From a halophilic archaeon (GTDB lineage: Archaea > Halobacteriota > Halobacteria > Halobacteriales > Haladaptataceae), in the NCBI GenBank assembly GCA_003298465.1, contig QNGA01000001.1:310001-374000 (forward strand): 64,000 nt of DNA, read 5' to 3'. The notes below the pieces were generated by a model. The model did not search any database. It was given only the letters and a program-made list of their open reading frames with translations, and was not told the origin of the DNA. The position numbers and the translations under genes are program-made. Positions 50,029-58,079 of this stretch are shown here, piece by piece. Each line of letters begins with the position of its first letter. Position 1 is the stretch's first letter.

Positions 50029-51108
50029 TCACTGGTCCGGCGGTGAACGTCTTCCGAGCGTCACCCGGACCTGCTGGCGCTCGCCGTTCCGGACGACGGT
50101 CATCGTCACCGTCTCGCCGGGCCGCGACTCCGCGAGGACGCTGGAGAGGTCCTCGGCGGACTGGACCGGCTGGCCGTCGACGCGGACGATGACGTCACCG
50201 CCGACCGGGACCTCCACGCCCTCGACGGTTCGGGTGCGCTGGCTGCCCTGCAGGACGCCGCTCGCGGGGCTGTTCGCCAGTACGTCGACGACGAGCACGC
50301 CCTGCGCGCGTTCGAGGCCGTTCGCCTCCGCGACGACCGGCGACAGCTCCGTCGAACTGATGCCGAGGAACGCGTGACTGTAGCTCCCGTTCTCGACGAG
50401 CGGGGGGACCACCCGGCGTATCACCTCCGCCGGGATGGCGAACCCGAGGTTCTCGCTGGCCCGGATGCCGGCGGTGTTGACGCCGACGACTTCGCCGGCA
50501 CAGTTGACCAGCGGACCGCCGCTGTTACCGGGGTTGATCGGTGCGTCGGTCTGGATGACGTCCGGGATGGAGAACCCCTGCTGGCTGGGAATCGTCCGGT
50601 TGAGCCCGCTGACTATGCCCCGCGTGATGGTTCCCTGGAGACCGAGCGGGCTCCCGAGCGCGGCGACCGGTGCGCCGGGTTCGGCCTGGCCGTCCGCCAC
50701 CGGCAGCGGCGCGGCGTACCCCGGAACGTTCCGGACGCGCAGTACCGCGAGGTCGCTGTACGGGTCGGTGCCGACGACGGTCGCCGTCCGCCACTCGCCG
50801 CGGTCGAACTGTAGTTCCACGTTCGTCGCGTTGGCGACGACGTGCTGGTTCGTGACGACCAGGTTGTCGTCGTAGAGGAAGCCCGACCCCAGGCCGGACT
50901 GGCCGTCCTCCGTGGTGACCCGCACCGAGACGACCGAGTCGATGGCCCGGTCGTACAGCTGCGTGAAGTTACACTGCCGGCCCTGCTGCTGTTCCTGCTG
51001 GCCCGACGCTCGGTCGTCCTGCTGGCCGACGGACGCCGTCGCTGCCACCCCTCCCGCACTCGCGGTCACCAGCGCGACCACGAGTACCGTGACGAGTCGA
51101 TTTTGCAT
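50029..51108 (-). CDS. HtrA/DegP-like trypsin-type serine protease with PDZ domain
   Basis: A 359-residue exported protease. An N-terminal hydrophobic signal or anchor (VTVLVVALVTASAGGVAA) is followed by a Gln-rich linker. The triad is His 89 (VVTNQHVVA), Asp 119 (PYSDLAVLR) and Ser 196 (INPGNSGGPL). The C-terminal ~100 residues are one PDZ domain (GISSTELSPV... VIVRVDGQPVQSAEDLSS). HtrA proteins cleave misfolded extracytoplasmic proteins. A Cys at residue 46 close to the start of the mature part is not in a lipobox. It is convergent with hsp20 (64 bp). Confidence 0.93.
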   Translation of the reverse strand: MQNRLVTVLVVALVTASAGGVAATASVGQQDDRASGQQEQQQGRQCNFTQLYDRAIDSVVSVRVTTEDGQSGLGSGFLYDDNLVVTNQHVVANATNVELQFDRGEWRTATVVGTDPYSDLAVLRVRNVPGYAAPLPVADGQAEPGAPVAALGSPLGLQGTITRGIVSGLNRTIPSQQGFSIPDVIQTDAPINPGNSGGPLVNCAGEVVGVNTAGIRASENLGFAIPAEVIRRVVPPLVENGSYSHAFLGISSTELSPVVAEANGLERAQGVLVVDVLANSPASGVLQGSQRTRTVEGVEVPVGGDVIVRVDGQPVQSAEDLSSVLAESRPGETVTMTVVRNGERQQVRVTLGRRSPPDQ

Positions 51109-51215
51109 CCCGGACCTCCCACGACGCCCCGAGCAATGAAAGCCGCGGCCCACGAGTCGGAGTATCGGCGAGCGGCGTGCCGCGACGCCGCGGTCTCCGA
51201 CCGCCGCTTCGACCG

Positions 51216-52160
51216 CTACTCCCGGAGCGACTCGATGGCGTCGCGGACGTACTCGGCCATCCGCTCGGCGCGGCGCTCGGCCTCCTCGCCCGTGACGTTC
51301 CCCTGCAGGAACAGCGACCGGACGTACGACACGGTGTCGACGAGTCGGTAGACGTCGCCTCGCTCGTCGAAGCCGTCCGGAAGCGGCCGCACCGACTCGT
51401 AGCCGGCGCGGAACGCCGACTCGGCGCGCTCGCCCTCGTTACTGCGGAGCGGAATCGCCGTCCGCCAGTAGTCGTGCTCGCCGGGGCCGGCGAGCGCGTG
51501 CTCGAAGTCGATGACGCAGGTCACGTCCCCGCCGTCGGTCCCGACGTGGTCCGGCAGGTAGTTGCCGTGACAGAGGACGGGGTCGCCCGCCCCGGCGAGC
51601 AGGCCGGGACGGTCCCGGACGAACGCCAGCGCGTCGGCCGCCACGTCCGCGTACTCCCGTCCCCGGTCGTGGGTCGCCAGGAACGCCTGCCGGTCGGCGA
51701 GGAACGCACAGACCGTCTCGTGCCACGTCTCGCGGGCGTCGAGAGCGAGTTCGCCGTCCGCCGCCTCGAAGAAGCCGGGGGCGCCGAAGGCGGTCTCCTC
51801 GTGGAGCGTCGCCAGTCCCGCGCCCATCGTCCGGGCGCGCGCCTCGTCGACCGCCACGGCGTCCTGCGGTGCGTCGTCGCACCACGCCGCGACGAAGTGG
51901 TCGGCGCCCGCGGCGAGGACCCGGGGGACGGGAACCGACGTCTCCCGTCCGACGTGGCGCAGGATTTCGGCTTCGGTCGCCGGGTCGCCCTCGTCGCTCG
52001 TCGCTAGCTTGCAGACGGCGCGCCGTCCGCCGAGCGCGACCTCGTAGGTGACGTGGGGCGGTACCTCGTGGAGGGGGCCGCGAACCTCGTACTCGTCGGC
52101 GTGCGATGCCAGTCGCTCGCGTACGTCCCGTTCGCGTACGTCTCGTTCGTCTTCGTGCAT
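51216..52160 (-). CDS. APH-family aminoglycoside-phosphotransferase-like kinase
   Basis: A 314-residue protein of the APH/choline-kinase fold. The ATP-binding Lys is in RRAVCKLATSD; the catalytic loop reads VLCHGNYLPDHV, with Asn where the catalytic Asp of HGD is expected; the metal-binding Asp is in CVIDFEHALAG. Substrate is unknown; members phosphorylate antibiotics, sugars or choline. The Asn substitution leaves activity in doubt unless the Asp three residues on (PDH) substitutes. The N-terminus holds a short tandem repeat (ERDVRERDVRER). Confidence 0.82.
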   Translation of the reverse strand: MHEDERDVRERDVRERLASHADEYEVRGPLHEVPPHVTYEVALGGRRAVCKLATSDEGDPATEAEILRHVGRETSVPVPRVLAAGADHFVAAWCDDAPQDAVAVDEARARTMGAGLATLHEETAFGAPGFFEAADGELALDARETWHETVCAFLADRQAFLATHDRGREYADVAADALAFVRDRPGLLAGAGDPVLCHGNYLPDHVGTDGGDVTCVIDFEHALAGPGEHDYWRTAIPLRSNEGERAESAFRAGYESVRPLPDGFDERGDVYRLVDTVSYVRSLFLQGNVTGEEAERRAERMAEYVRDAIESLRE

Positions 52161-52328
52161 GGTTGGTTCGCCGCGTGACGGGCGGCGACCGGCCGGAGCG
52201 CACCGACCGTCCAGCGCGGGTGCTGCGGCTCCGGCCGAGAAGATGGACGGCTCACTCTTCTCCGCTTTCCGTCATAAATCTTCGGTCGCGGGTGAGTCTT
52301 TGAAAAACCTGTTCGTACGCCGCGATGC

Positions 52329-52386
52329 CGGCCACTGACCCTGATTGCTGCGCCGCCGCGACGAGACTACTCGTAAGCGGCAATCC
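52329..52386 (-). repeat. Tandem repeat unit (~57 bp), orphan copy of acyl-CoA dehydrogenase gene end
   Basis: Unit spacing is 57 bp. The last 30 bp (52357-52386, CGCGACGAGACTACTCGTAA and following) are identical to 52414-52443, which contains the true end of the acyl-CoA dehydrogenase gene. The first half is similar with several substitutions. Each unit contains ACGAG-ACTA-CTCGT, a small hairpin. Confidence 0.8.
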
Positions 52387-52443
52387 GGTCGCTGACCGCG
52401 ATTGCCGTGCCATCGCGACGAGACTACTCGTAAGCGGCAATCC
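52386..52443 (-). repeat. Tandem repeat unit (~57 bp), copy at the gene end
   Basis: The partner of the previous unit. Bases 52424-52443 encode the last residues and stop codon (GIAAYE-stop) of the acyl-CoA dehydrogenase on the minus strand. The orphan unit could encode the same residues, showing that the gene end was copied downstream. Confidence 0.8.
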
Positions 52444-53587
52444 CGGTCAGATCCTCCCCCAGCACCAGGGTGTGGATGTCGTGGGTGCCCTCGTAGGTGT
52501 AGACGGTCTCCATGTTGGCCATGTGGCGCATCGGGGGGTAGTCGGTGGTGATGCCGTTGCCGCCGAGCATCTCGCGGGCGACGCGGGCCTGGTCGCGGGC
52601 CATCCGGACGTTGTTGCGCTTGGCCATCGAGACGTGCTGGGGGCGCATGTCGCCGCGCTCTTTCAAGTCCGCGAGCCGGTGGGCGAGCAACTGGGCGGTC
52701 GTTATCTGGGTGGCCATCTCCGCGAGCTTCTCCTGCTGGAGCTGGAACCGCGCGATGGGGCCGCCGAACTGCTCGCGGTCGGTGGCGTAGTCGCGGGCCG
52801 TCTCGAAGCAGTCCCGGGCCGCGCCGACCGCACCCCACGCGATGCCGTAGCGGGCCTGCGTGAGACACGACAGCGGCCCCTTCATCCCCTCGACGTCCGG
52901 CAGGACGTTCTCCTTCGGAATCCGGACGTTCTGGAGGCCGATTTCGCCCGTGACGGAGGCCCGCAGCGAGAGCTTCTCCCCTATCTCGTTGGTCGTCACG
53001 CCGTCGCGGTCGGTCTCGACGAGGAAGCCCCGGACGGGGTCGTCCTCGGCGGAATGGTCGCGCGCCCAGACGACCGCCACGTCCGAGATGGGTGAGTTGG
53101 TGATCCACGTCTTCGAGCCGTTCAGCACGTACTCGTCGCCCTCCCTCTCGGCGCGGGTCTCCATCCCCGAGGGGTTCGAGCCGTGTTCGGGTTCGGTCAG
53201 GCCGAAACAGCCCACCGCCTCGCCCGTGCCGAGGTCCGGCAGCCAGCGCTCTTTCTGCTCCTCGGAGCCGTAGGCGTAGATGGGGTACATCACGAGCGCG
53301 CCCTGCACGCTCGCCATCGAACGCAGACCGGAGTCGCACGCCTCCAGTTCCTGCATCAGCAGGCCGTACGCTTTCTCGCTGACCCCCGGCAGGCCGTACC
53401 CCTCCAGGTTCGGCGCGTAGAAGCCGAGTTCGCCCATCTCGGGGATGACCTCGGTCGGGAACGTGCCCTCCTCGAAGTGTTCGCCGACGTCCGGCTTGAC
53501 GTTCTCCTCGACGAACTCCCGGGCGGTGTCCCGTATCATCCGCTCCTCCTGGTCGAGGTCGGCCTCCAGTGAGACGTAGTCCAGCAT
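52424..53587 (-). CDS. Acyl-CoA dehydrogenase, glutaryl-CoA dehydrogenase-like
   Basis: A 387-residue FAD-dependent dehydrogenase. The order is that of glutaryl-CoA dehydrogenase: YGSEEQKERWLPDLGTGE, GCFGLTEPEHGSNPSGMETR, KTWITNSPISDVAVVWAR, LSLRASVTGEIGLQ, QARYGIAWGAVGAARDCF and the catalytic Glu (about 366) in VYTYEGTHDIH. Glutaryl-CoA dehydrogenase makes crotonyl-CoA and CO2 in lysine/tryptophan breakdown; substrate here is inferred. No other beta-oxidation gene is adjacent. Start ATG 53585-53587 is preferred over an ATG 33 nt upstream. Its 3' end is duplicated in tandem. Confidence 0.92.
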   Translation of the reverse strand: MLDYVSLEADLDQEERMIRDTAREFVEENVKPDVGEHFEEGTFPTEVIPEMGELGFYAPNLEGYGLPGVSEKAYGLLMQELEACDSGLRSMASVQGALVMYPIYAYGSEEQKERWLPDLGTGEAVGCFGLTEPEHGSNPSGMETRAEREGDEYVLNGSKTWITNSPISDVAVVWARDHSAEDDPVRGFLVETDRDGVTTNEIGEKLSLRASVTGEIGLQNVRIPKENVLPDVEGMKGPLSCLTQARYGIAWGAVGAARDCFETARDYATDREQFGGPIARFQLQQEKLAEMATQITTAQLLAHRLADLKERGDMRPQHVSMAKRNNVRMARDQARVAREMLGGNGITTDYPPMRHMANMETVYTYEGTHDIHTLVLGEDLTGIAAYE

Positions 53588-53679
53588 GGTTGTCCCTGTG
53601 GGACCGGTCGTGAAAAACACTCCTACTCGGTGGCCGAACCGCCGCCCCGATACGTTCCGGTTCCGGCGACTGTCGCCGG

Positions 53680-53686
53680 TTTATAC
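53680..53686 (+). promoter_or_regulatory. TATA box of the xapX-like gene
   Basis: TTTATAC in CGGTTTATACCTCGG lies 28 nt before GTG 53711. It favours this GTG over an in-frame GTG at 53630. Confidence 0.55.
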
Positions 53687-53710
53687 CTCGGTCGGGCACC
53701 GAAAGGGGAC

Positions 53711-53896
53711 GTGGGCCTCACCTACCTCCAGGCCGCAGTCGTCTCGCTCGCCGCGGGAATCGTCGTCGGTGGCGCGCTCGCGGTCTTCGACCTGCCGAGT
53801 CCGGCCCCGGCCACCCCGGTCGGCGTCGTCGCCGGCGCGACGACGCTGCTCGGCATGTTCGTCGGTCACTGGTTCGTGACGTCGGGGCCGCTCTGA
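53711..53896 (+). CDS. XapX-domain small membrane protein
   Basis: A 61-residue protein with two hydrophobic helices around the XapX-type turn LPSPAPATPVGVVAGATTLLGM. It starts at GTG 53711 (VGLTYLQAAVVSLAAG), as placed by the TATA box. XapX proteins are small and of unknown function. The last 31 bp overlap the 3' end of the convergent M24 peptidase gene, so the two mRNAs are complementary there. Confidence 0.72.
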   Translation: MGLTYLQAAVVSLAAGIVVGGALAVFDLPSPAPATPVGVVAGATTLLGMFVGHWFVTSGPL

Positions 53897-55110
53897 TTCG
53901 CCGCCGGCGCTCGCTCGCCCGATGGCCGCCAGCACCGCGGGTAGTCGGTCAGGTTCTCGTACCCCGATTCGGTGACGACGACGAGGTCCTCGATGCGCAC
54001 CCCGCCACGGTCGGGGTCGTAGACGCCCGGTTCGACCGTCACCACGTTGCCCGCTTCGAGTTCGGCGTCGCTCGACAGCGAGGGCGCTTCGTGCAGCGAG
54101 CGGCCGACCCCGTGGCCCGTGCCGTGGTACATGCCGACCTCGACCGCCCCGGAGTCGAAGCCGTGGTCGCCGAGCACCTCGGTCGCGCGCTCGTGGACGG
54201 CGCTCGCCCGTGTGCCGGCACCGCCGTCGAGCACGGCGAGCGCGGCGTCCTGAGCGTCACAGACCGCGTCGTAGGCCGCCTGCTCCCACTCGCCGAGCGG
54301 ACCGACGACGAACGTCCGCGTGCAGTCGCCGTAGTAGCCCGCCGGACCGCGCGGTGAGAGGTCGACGAGGACGGTCTCGCCCGGCCGTATATCTGCGTCG
54401 CCGGTGAAGTGGAGGTCGGCGCAGGTCGGCCCCGCGCCGACGACGGTGTTCCCCGCGCTCCGGACGCCGCTGCCGGCGAGGACGGCGTTCACCTCGCGTC
54501 GGAGTCGCTCGGTCGTCAGCGGTTCGCCATCCCGGAACACCGCCTCGGTGCCCGGCGTCGCGTCGGCGAGCACCGCTTCGGCGCGGGCCATCCCGCGCCG
54601 GGCCGCCGCCTGGACCGCCGCGATGCGGTCGCGCTCGGCCTCGGTCTTTCGCGCCCGCCCGAAGTCGGCGTCCGTGGTGACGACGGCGAACGTCTCGGCG
54701 AGCGTCGAGACGGCGTCGTACGGGGCGCTCCCGGGGACGAGCAGTCGCTCCACGCCGTCGAACTCCCGCAGGGTCTCGGTCGCTCGCTCGGCGGCGGTCG
54801 CGCCGTCCTGACCCGCGGCGGTCCGTACGTCGCCCGGGAACTCCCGGCGCGCCTGCTCGGCGAAGAGGCGCGGCGCACAGAGCACCGCCCGGCCGTCGGC
54901 GTAGACGACGGCGTAGTCGCGGTCGGGGCCCGAGAATCGCGTGAGATGCCGGAGCAGGTCGTCGAACCGGTCGCCGACGTGGACGAAGGCGTCCGCCGCC
55001 CGGGCGTCGAGTCGGGTTTCGACGGCGTTGCGGACTCGCTCGAACGCCGCGTCGGAATCGTTCGCGCCGGACGCGTCCGTCCGGAACGAGCGGCGTCGGT
55101 CGTCGCTCAT
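53866..55110 (-). CDS. M24-family metallopeptidase (Xaa-Pro dipeptidase/aminopeptidase P-like)
   Basis: A 414-residue pita-bread peptidase. The metal site is seen in order: VLVDLSPRGPAGYYGDCTRTF (two Asp), HGTGHGVGRSLHEAPS (His), VTVEPGVYDPDRGG (Glu) and VRIEDLVVV (Glu). An N-terminal creatinase-like domain occupies ~1-170. Such enzymes cleave X-Pro bonds. Start ATG 55108-55110. Its end overlaps the convergent xapX gene by 31 bp. Confidence 0.9.
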   Translation of the reverse strand: MSDDRRRSFRTDASGANDSDAAFERVRNAVETRLDARAADAFVHVGDRFDDLLRHLTRFSGPDRDYAVVYADGRAVLCAPRLFAEQARREFPGDVRTAAGQDGATAAERATETLREFDGVERLLVPGSAPYDAVSTLAETFAVVTTDADFGRARKTEAERDRIAAVQAAARRGMARAEAVLADATPGTEAVFRDGEPLTTERLRREVNAVLAGSGVRSAGNTVVGAGPTCADLHFTGDADIRPGETVLVDLSPRGPAGYYGDCTRTFVVGPLGEWEQAAYDAVCDAQDAALAVLDGGAGTRASAVHERATEVLGDHGFDSGAVEVGMYHGTGHGVGRSLHEAPSLSSDAELEAGNVVTVEPGVYDPDRGGVRIEDLVVVTESGYENLTDYPRCWRPSGERAPAANQSGPDVTNQ

Positions 55111-55196
55111 GGCGTCACCACTCGCCGGTCGGTGATGAGCGTTCGCATACCGGGAGAACGCTCCGGAAAACGTCGGCGGCGTCGGACGATCGACAG

Positions 55197-55619
55197 TCAG
55201 TCCTCGAGCGACACCGCGTCGTCCCGCGTTATCGCGATGTCGAGGTAGGCCTCGGCCTGCTCGGCGTGAACGCCCTGGTCGACGAGGTCGCGGTCCTCGT
55301 CGTACTGGACGAGACCCGCCATCGCGAGTTTCGGCAGTTGGGTGTGCCGCAGGGACGTGCGGACGTTCTGGAGGTGTTCGTTCGAGACGAGGTCGATAGC
55401 CTTGTCGGTCTCCCACGCCGCGACCGACTCGACGAGGTCGGCGACGGTCACCGGCGTCTCGCTGCGGCGAAGGTAGTGGAGGACGTATCGACTACGTCGG
55501 GACGTTAGTGCGTCGAAGAGGGCATCTTGCGAGAGTGACGGCACGTCGGAGTCCGGTCCTGCCGGAGCCGACGTGCCCTGTGTCAAGCTTTCCTCCCTGT
55601 CCGTCGACTGGTTTCCCAT
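55197..55619 (-). CDS. DUF7344-type winged-helix regulator
   Basis: A 140-residue protein. The core LSQDALFDALTSRRSRYVLHYLRRSE, VTVADLVESVAAWE and RTSLRHTQLPKLAMAGLVQYDED is the haloarchaeal DUF7344 winged helix, a DNA-binding-like domain common in these genomes. There is no obvious effector domain. ATG 55617-55619 is chosen; an upstream in-frame ATG adds eight residues. Targets are unknown. The following 226 bp, up to the amidotransferase stop, hold no gene. Confidence 0.82.
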   Translation of the reverse strand: MGNQSTDREESLTQGTSAPAGPDSDVPSLSQDALFDALTSRRSRYVLHYLRRSETPVTVADLVESVAAWETDKAIDLVSNEHLQNVRTSLRHTQLPKLAMAGLVQYDEDRDLVDQGVHAEQAEAYLDIAITRDDAVSLED

Positions 55620-55845
55620 GTAAAATTGGGTGGTCGCGTACAAGGGTCACGTTAGTGGCTAACTATTCATGCCGTTTATACCTTCGGCGGACGCGAAGAC
55701 GCCCAAACCGCAGTACTGCGGAGGGTGCCGGTCGTACGGGGGAAGACGGTGGAGAATCGACTCTGCGAAAGCAGACCGACGCTCTGAGCGAACGGCGGAC
55801 GAGGCGAGAATCGACTCGCGCGTCGAGCCGAACGCTCGGCCGCTC

Positions 55846-56535
55846 TCACGCGGGAACCTCGCGCGCGTCCCGGACGTAGTCGAGGAAGTTCTCGAAGACG
55901 AGTTTCGCCTCGCAAGCCGCGTCGTGGTTCTCGTCGGTGATGCCGTCGAGGACGCGCCGGATGCGGTCGTCCGGCAGGTCCTTGCCCCGGGTGACCTCCT
56001 CGGCGGTGGCCGTGTCGTACTCGGGGTGGAACTGGACGCCGAAGACGTCGCCCTTCCGGAAGCCGTGGTTGCCGTACTCGTTCTCGGCGATGGACTCCGC
56101 GTCGGGCGGCAGTTCGGCCACCTCGTCGGAGTGGGTCGTGAACGCGACGAAGCGCTCGTCGACGCCATCGAACAGGCGCGAGTCGCCCGAGTGCCGTATC
56201 TCGCGGTAGCCGATCTCGTACTCGCCCATGTCCCGGACTTCGCCCCCGAGCACGTCCGCTAGCAACTGGTGGCCGTAACAGACGCCCAGCATCGGCATCC
56301 CGGTCTCGACTGCCCGTTCGACCCACTCCTTCACCTGCGATATCCACGGCTCCTCCCAGTAGACCGACGAGCGCGACCCGGAGACGACCGCGCCGTCGAA
56401 CTCGAAGTTGCCGGGGAGATTGCCGGACGTCACGTCGAACTCGACGAGGTCGGCGTCGAGTTCTCGACGGAAGTTCCGTCGCGTGTTCTCGCCCTCGTGA
56501 GCGGCGTTCAGGAACGCTATTCGGAGACGGCTCAT
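55846..56535 (-). CDS. Class I glutamine amidotransferase (GMP synthase-like)
   Basis: A 229-residue free-standing GATase1. Cys 86 in LGVCYGHQLLADVLGG is the nucleophile; the His/Glu pair is in VFGVQFHPEYDTATAEEV. Start is ATG 56533-56535. Stand-alone proteins of this type (YLR126C/GuaA-like) are often annotated as amidotransferases without a known partner. No synthetase domain is nearby, unless the adjacent adenylate-forming protein, encoded 57 bp upstream on the same strand, is a partner; that is speculation. Confidence 0.88.
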   Translation of the reverse strand: MSRLRIAFLNAAHEGENTRRNFRRELDADLVEFDVTSGNLPGNFEFDGAVVSGSRSSVYWEEPWISQVKEWVERAVETGMPMLGVCYGHQLLADVLGGEVRDMGEYEIGYREIRHSGDSRLFDGVDERFVAFTTHSDEVAELPPDAESIAENEYGNHGFRKGDVFGVQFHPEYDTATAEEVTRGKDLPDDRIRRVLDGITDENHDAACEAKLVFENFLDYVRDAREVPA

Positions 56536-56591
56536 CGTAGGAAAAGACCCAGTCCGGAGACAAATGGGTTTCGCTCCCGGGAATCCTGCCG

Positions 56592-58001
56592 CTACTCCTC
56601 GTCGGTCTCGAACTGTCGCCGCAGTTTCGCCCGGTCGAGTTCCCCGCTCGGACGCCGCGGGAGCGCCCCGACCACCTCGACGGCCCGGGGCACCTCGTGG
56701 GACGCCAGTCGCTCCTCGGCGAACTCCCGGAGCGCGCCGGGGGCCACGTCGCCGACGACGACCGCCTTCGGCGCGGGACCCCCGGTCTCGTCCGCGGACT
56801 CGACGACGCCCGCCGCGACGACGCCCGGCGCGGTTTCGAGCACGGCCTCGACTATCCGCGGGTGGACGTGCTCGCCCGCGTGCTCGAACCGCTCGCCGAC
56901 GCGCCCGACGAGCGCGTACGCGCCGTCCTCGCGCCGGAACAGGTCGCCCGTCGGCACCCACCCGTCGGACGACGCGCCGTCGAGGTCCCCCCGGGCCGTC
57001 GTCGGTCCCCGGACTTCGAGTTCGCCGACGGCCGCGTCGCCCGTCTCGGCCCGCTCCTCGACCTCGGTCTCCCGGAGTCGCAGTTCGACGCCGGGGAACG
57101 GTCGACTCGCGGCGTCGGGGTCCTCGACGGTGCCCCGGAGGACGTTGACGCCGACCTCGGGTCGGCCGTAGGCGCGCACGAGCGGGAGCGGGAACGCCTC
57201 GCGAACGTCCGCCGGCACCCGGGCGCGAGTCGCCAGCCAGTCCACCGACGACCAGTCCGTCTCCGCCGCCCCCTCGTCGGCCAGTTCGCGGAACTCCGTC
57301 GGTCCCCCGGTGGCGCAGGTGACGCCGTGGCGCTCGACGGCCACCGCCACGTCCTCGGGGTCGAACGCTCGCTGGACGACGACGCACCCCCCGACCGTGA
57401 GCAGGGGGAGGACGAACCTGAGCAGGCCGTCGGCGTCCGAGAGCGGCAGCAGCGTCGCGGTGCAGTCGCGCCGGCCCAGACCCCACCCCGCCGTCGCCGC
57501 CGCGCAGTTCGCCGCGACGGCGCGCGCCGGCAGGTCGACGACGCGGCCGCCCTCCTCGTCGCCGACGTGCAGGTAGAGCAGCGAGTCGTCGGGAGCGGGC
57601 GGGGTCGCTTCCCGTGGGTCCGGGTCGACGTGGCGGAGTTCCTCGAACGAGCGCGTCCGGTCGAACCCCCGAACGAGGTCGCGCTGGGCCGACTCGTGGA
57701 CGACGACCGCGGGGTCGATTCGCTCGACCGGTGCCGTCACCGTCGCGGGTGTCAGCCGGTGCGGCACGGGCGCGAACGCCGCGCCGAGGCGGCGGGCCGC
57801 GAACAGCAGCGTGAGAACCTCGACGCGGTTGCGCGAGATGACCGCGACGGCGTCGCCCGCCTCGACGCCGAGCGCCGCGAGTCGCCCTGCGGCCTCCTCG
57901 GCGCGGGCGGCCAGTTCGGCGTACGACGCGTACTCGTCGTCGTCGACGACCGCCGTCCTGTCCCCCCAAAGGTCGCCCAGTCGCGCGATTGACAGCGTCA
58001 T
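56592..58001 (-). CDS. Motif-degenerate AMP-dependent synthetase/acyl-CoA ligase homologue
   Basis: A 469-residue protein with the overall fold of adenylate-forming enzymes: GDAVAVISRNRVEVLTLLFA, VVDLPARAVAANCAA (A4-like), RAYGRPEVGVNV (A5-like), WVPTGDLFRREDGAYALVGR (A7/A8). The ATP P-loop, usually SGTTGxPK, reads LHVGDEEGGRVV (about 145-155), and the catalytic Lys of the C-terminal PxxxxGK motif is Glu in RRPSGELDR. Both losses suggest it no longer makes acyl-adenylates by the usual route. It is shorter than most (~500-550). It lies 57 bp upstream of the glutamine amidotransferase gene on the same strand. Confidence 0.85.
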   Translation of the reverse strand: MTLSIARLGDLWGDRTAVVDDDEYASYAELAARAEEAAGRLAALGVEAGDAVAVISRNRVEVLTLLFAARRLGAAFAPVPHRLTPATVTAPVERIDPAVVVHESAQRDLVRGFDRTRSFEELRHVDPDPREATPPAPDDSLLYLHVGDEEGGRVVDLPARAVAANCAAATAGWGLGRRDCTATLLPLSDADGLLRFVLPLLTVGGCVVVQRAFDPEDVAVAVERHGVTCATGGPTEFRELADEGAAETDWSSVDWLATRARVPADVREAFPLPLVRAYGRPEVGVNVLRGTVEDPDAASRPFPGVELRLRETEVEERAETGDAAVGELEVRGPTTARGDLDGASSDGWVPTGDLFRREDGAYALVGRVGERFEHAGEHVHPRIVEAVLETAPGVVAAGVVESADETGGPAPKAVVVGDVAPGALREFAEERLASHEVPRAVEVVGALPRRPSGELDRAKLRRQFETDEE

Positions 58002-58079
58002 ACTCGTCCTGGGACGTGAGAACGGTTAGTAGTTCCGCGGGGTGCGGGCGGTGCTACGCGCCCGCGCCGGACGCCCCGT

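Noticed and set aside
56564..57148. Arg/Pro-rich plus-strand frame opposite the adenylate-forming homologue
   Set aside because: Composition typical of GC-rich antisense frames; no start signal or motif.
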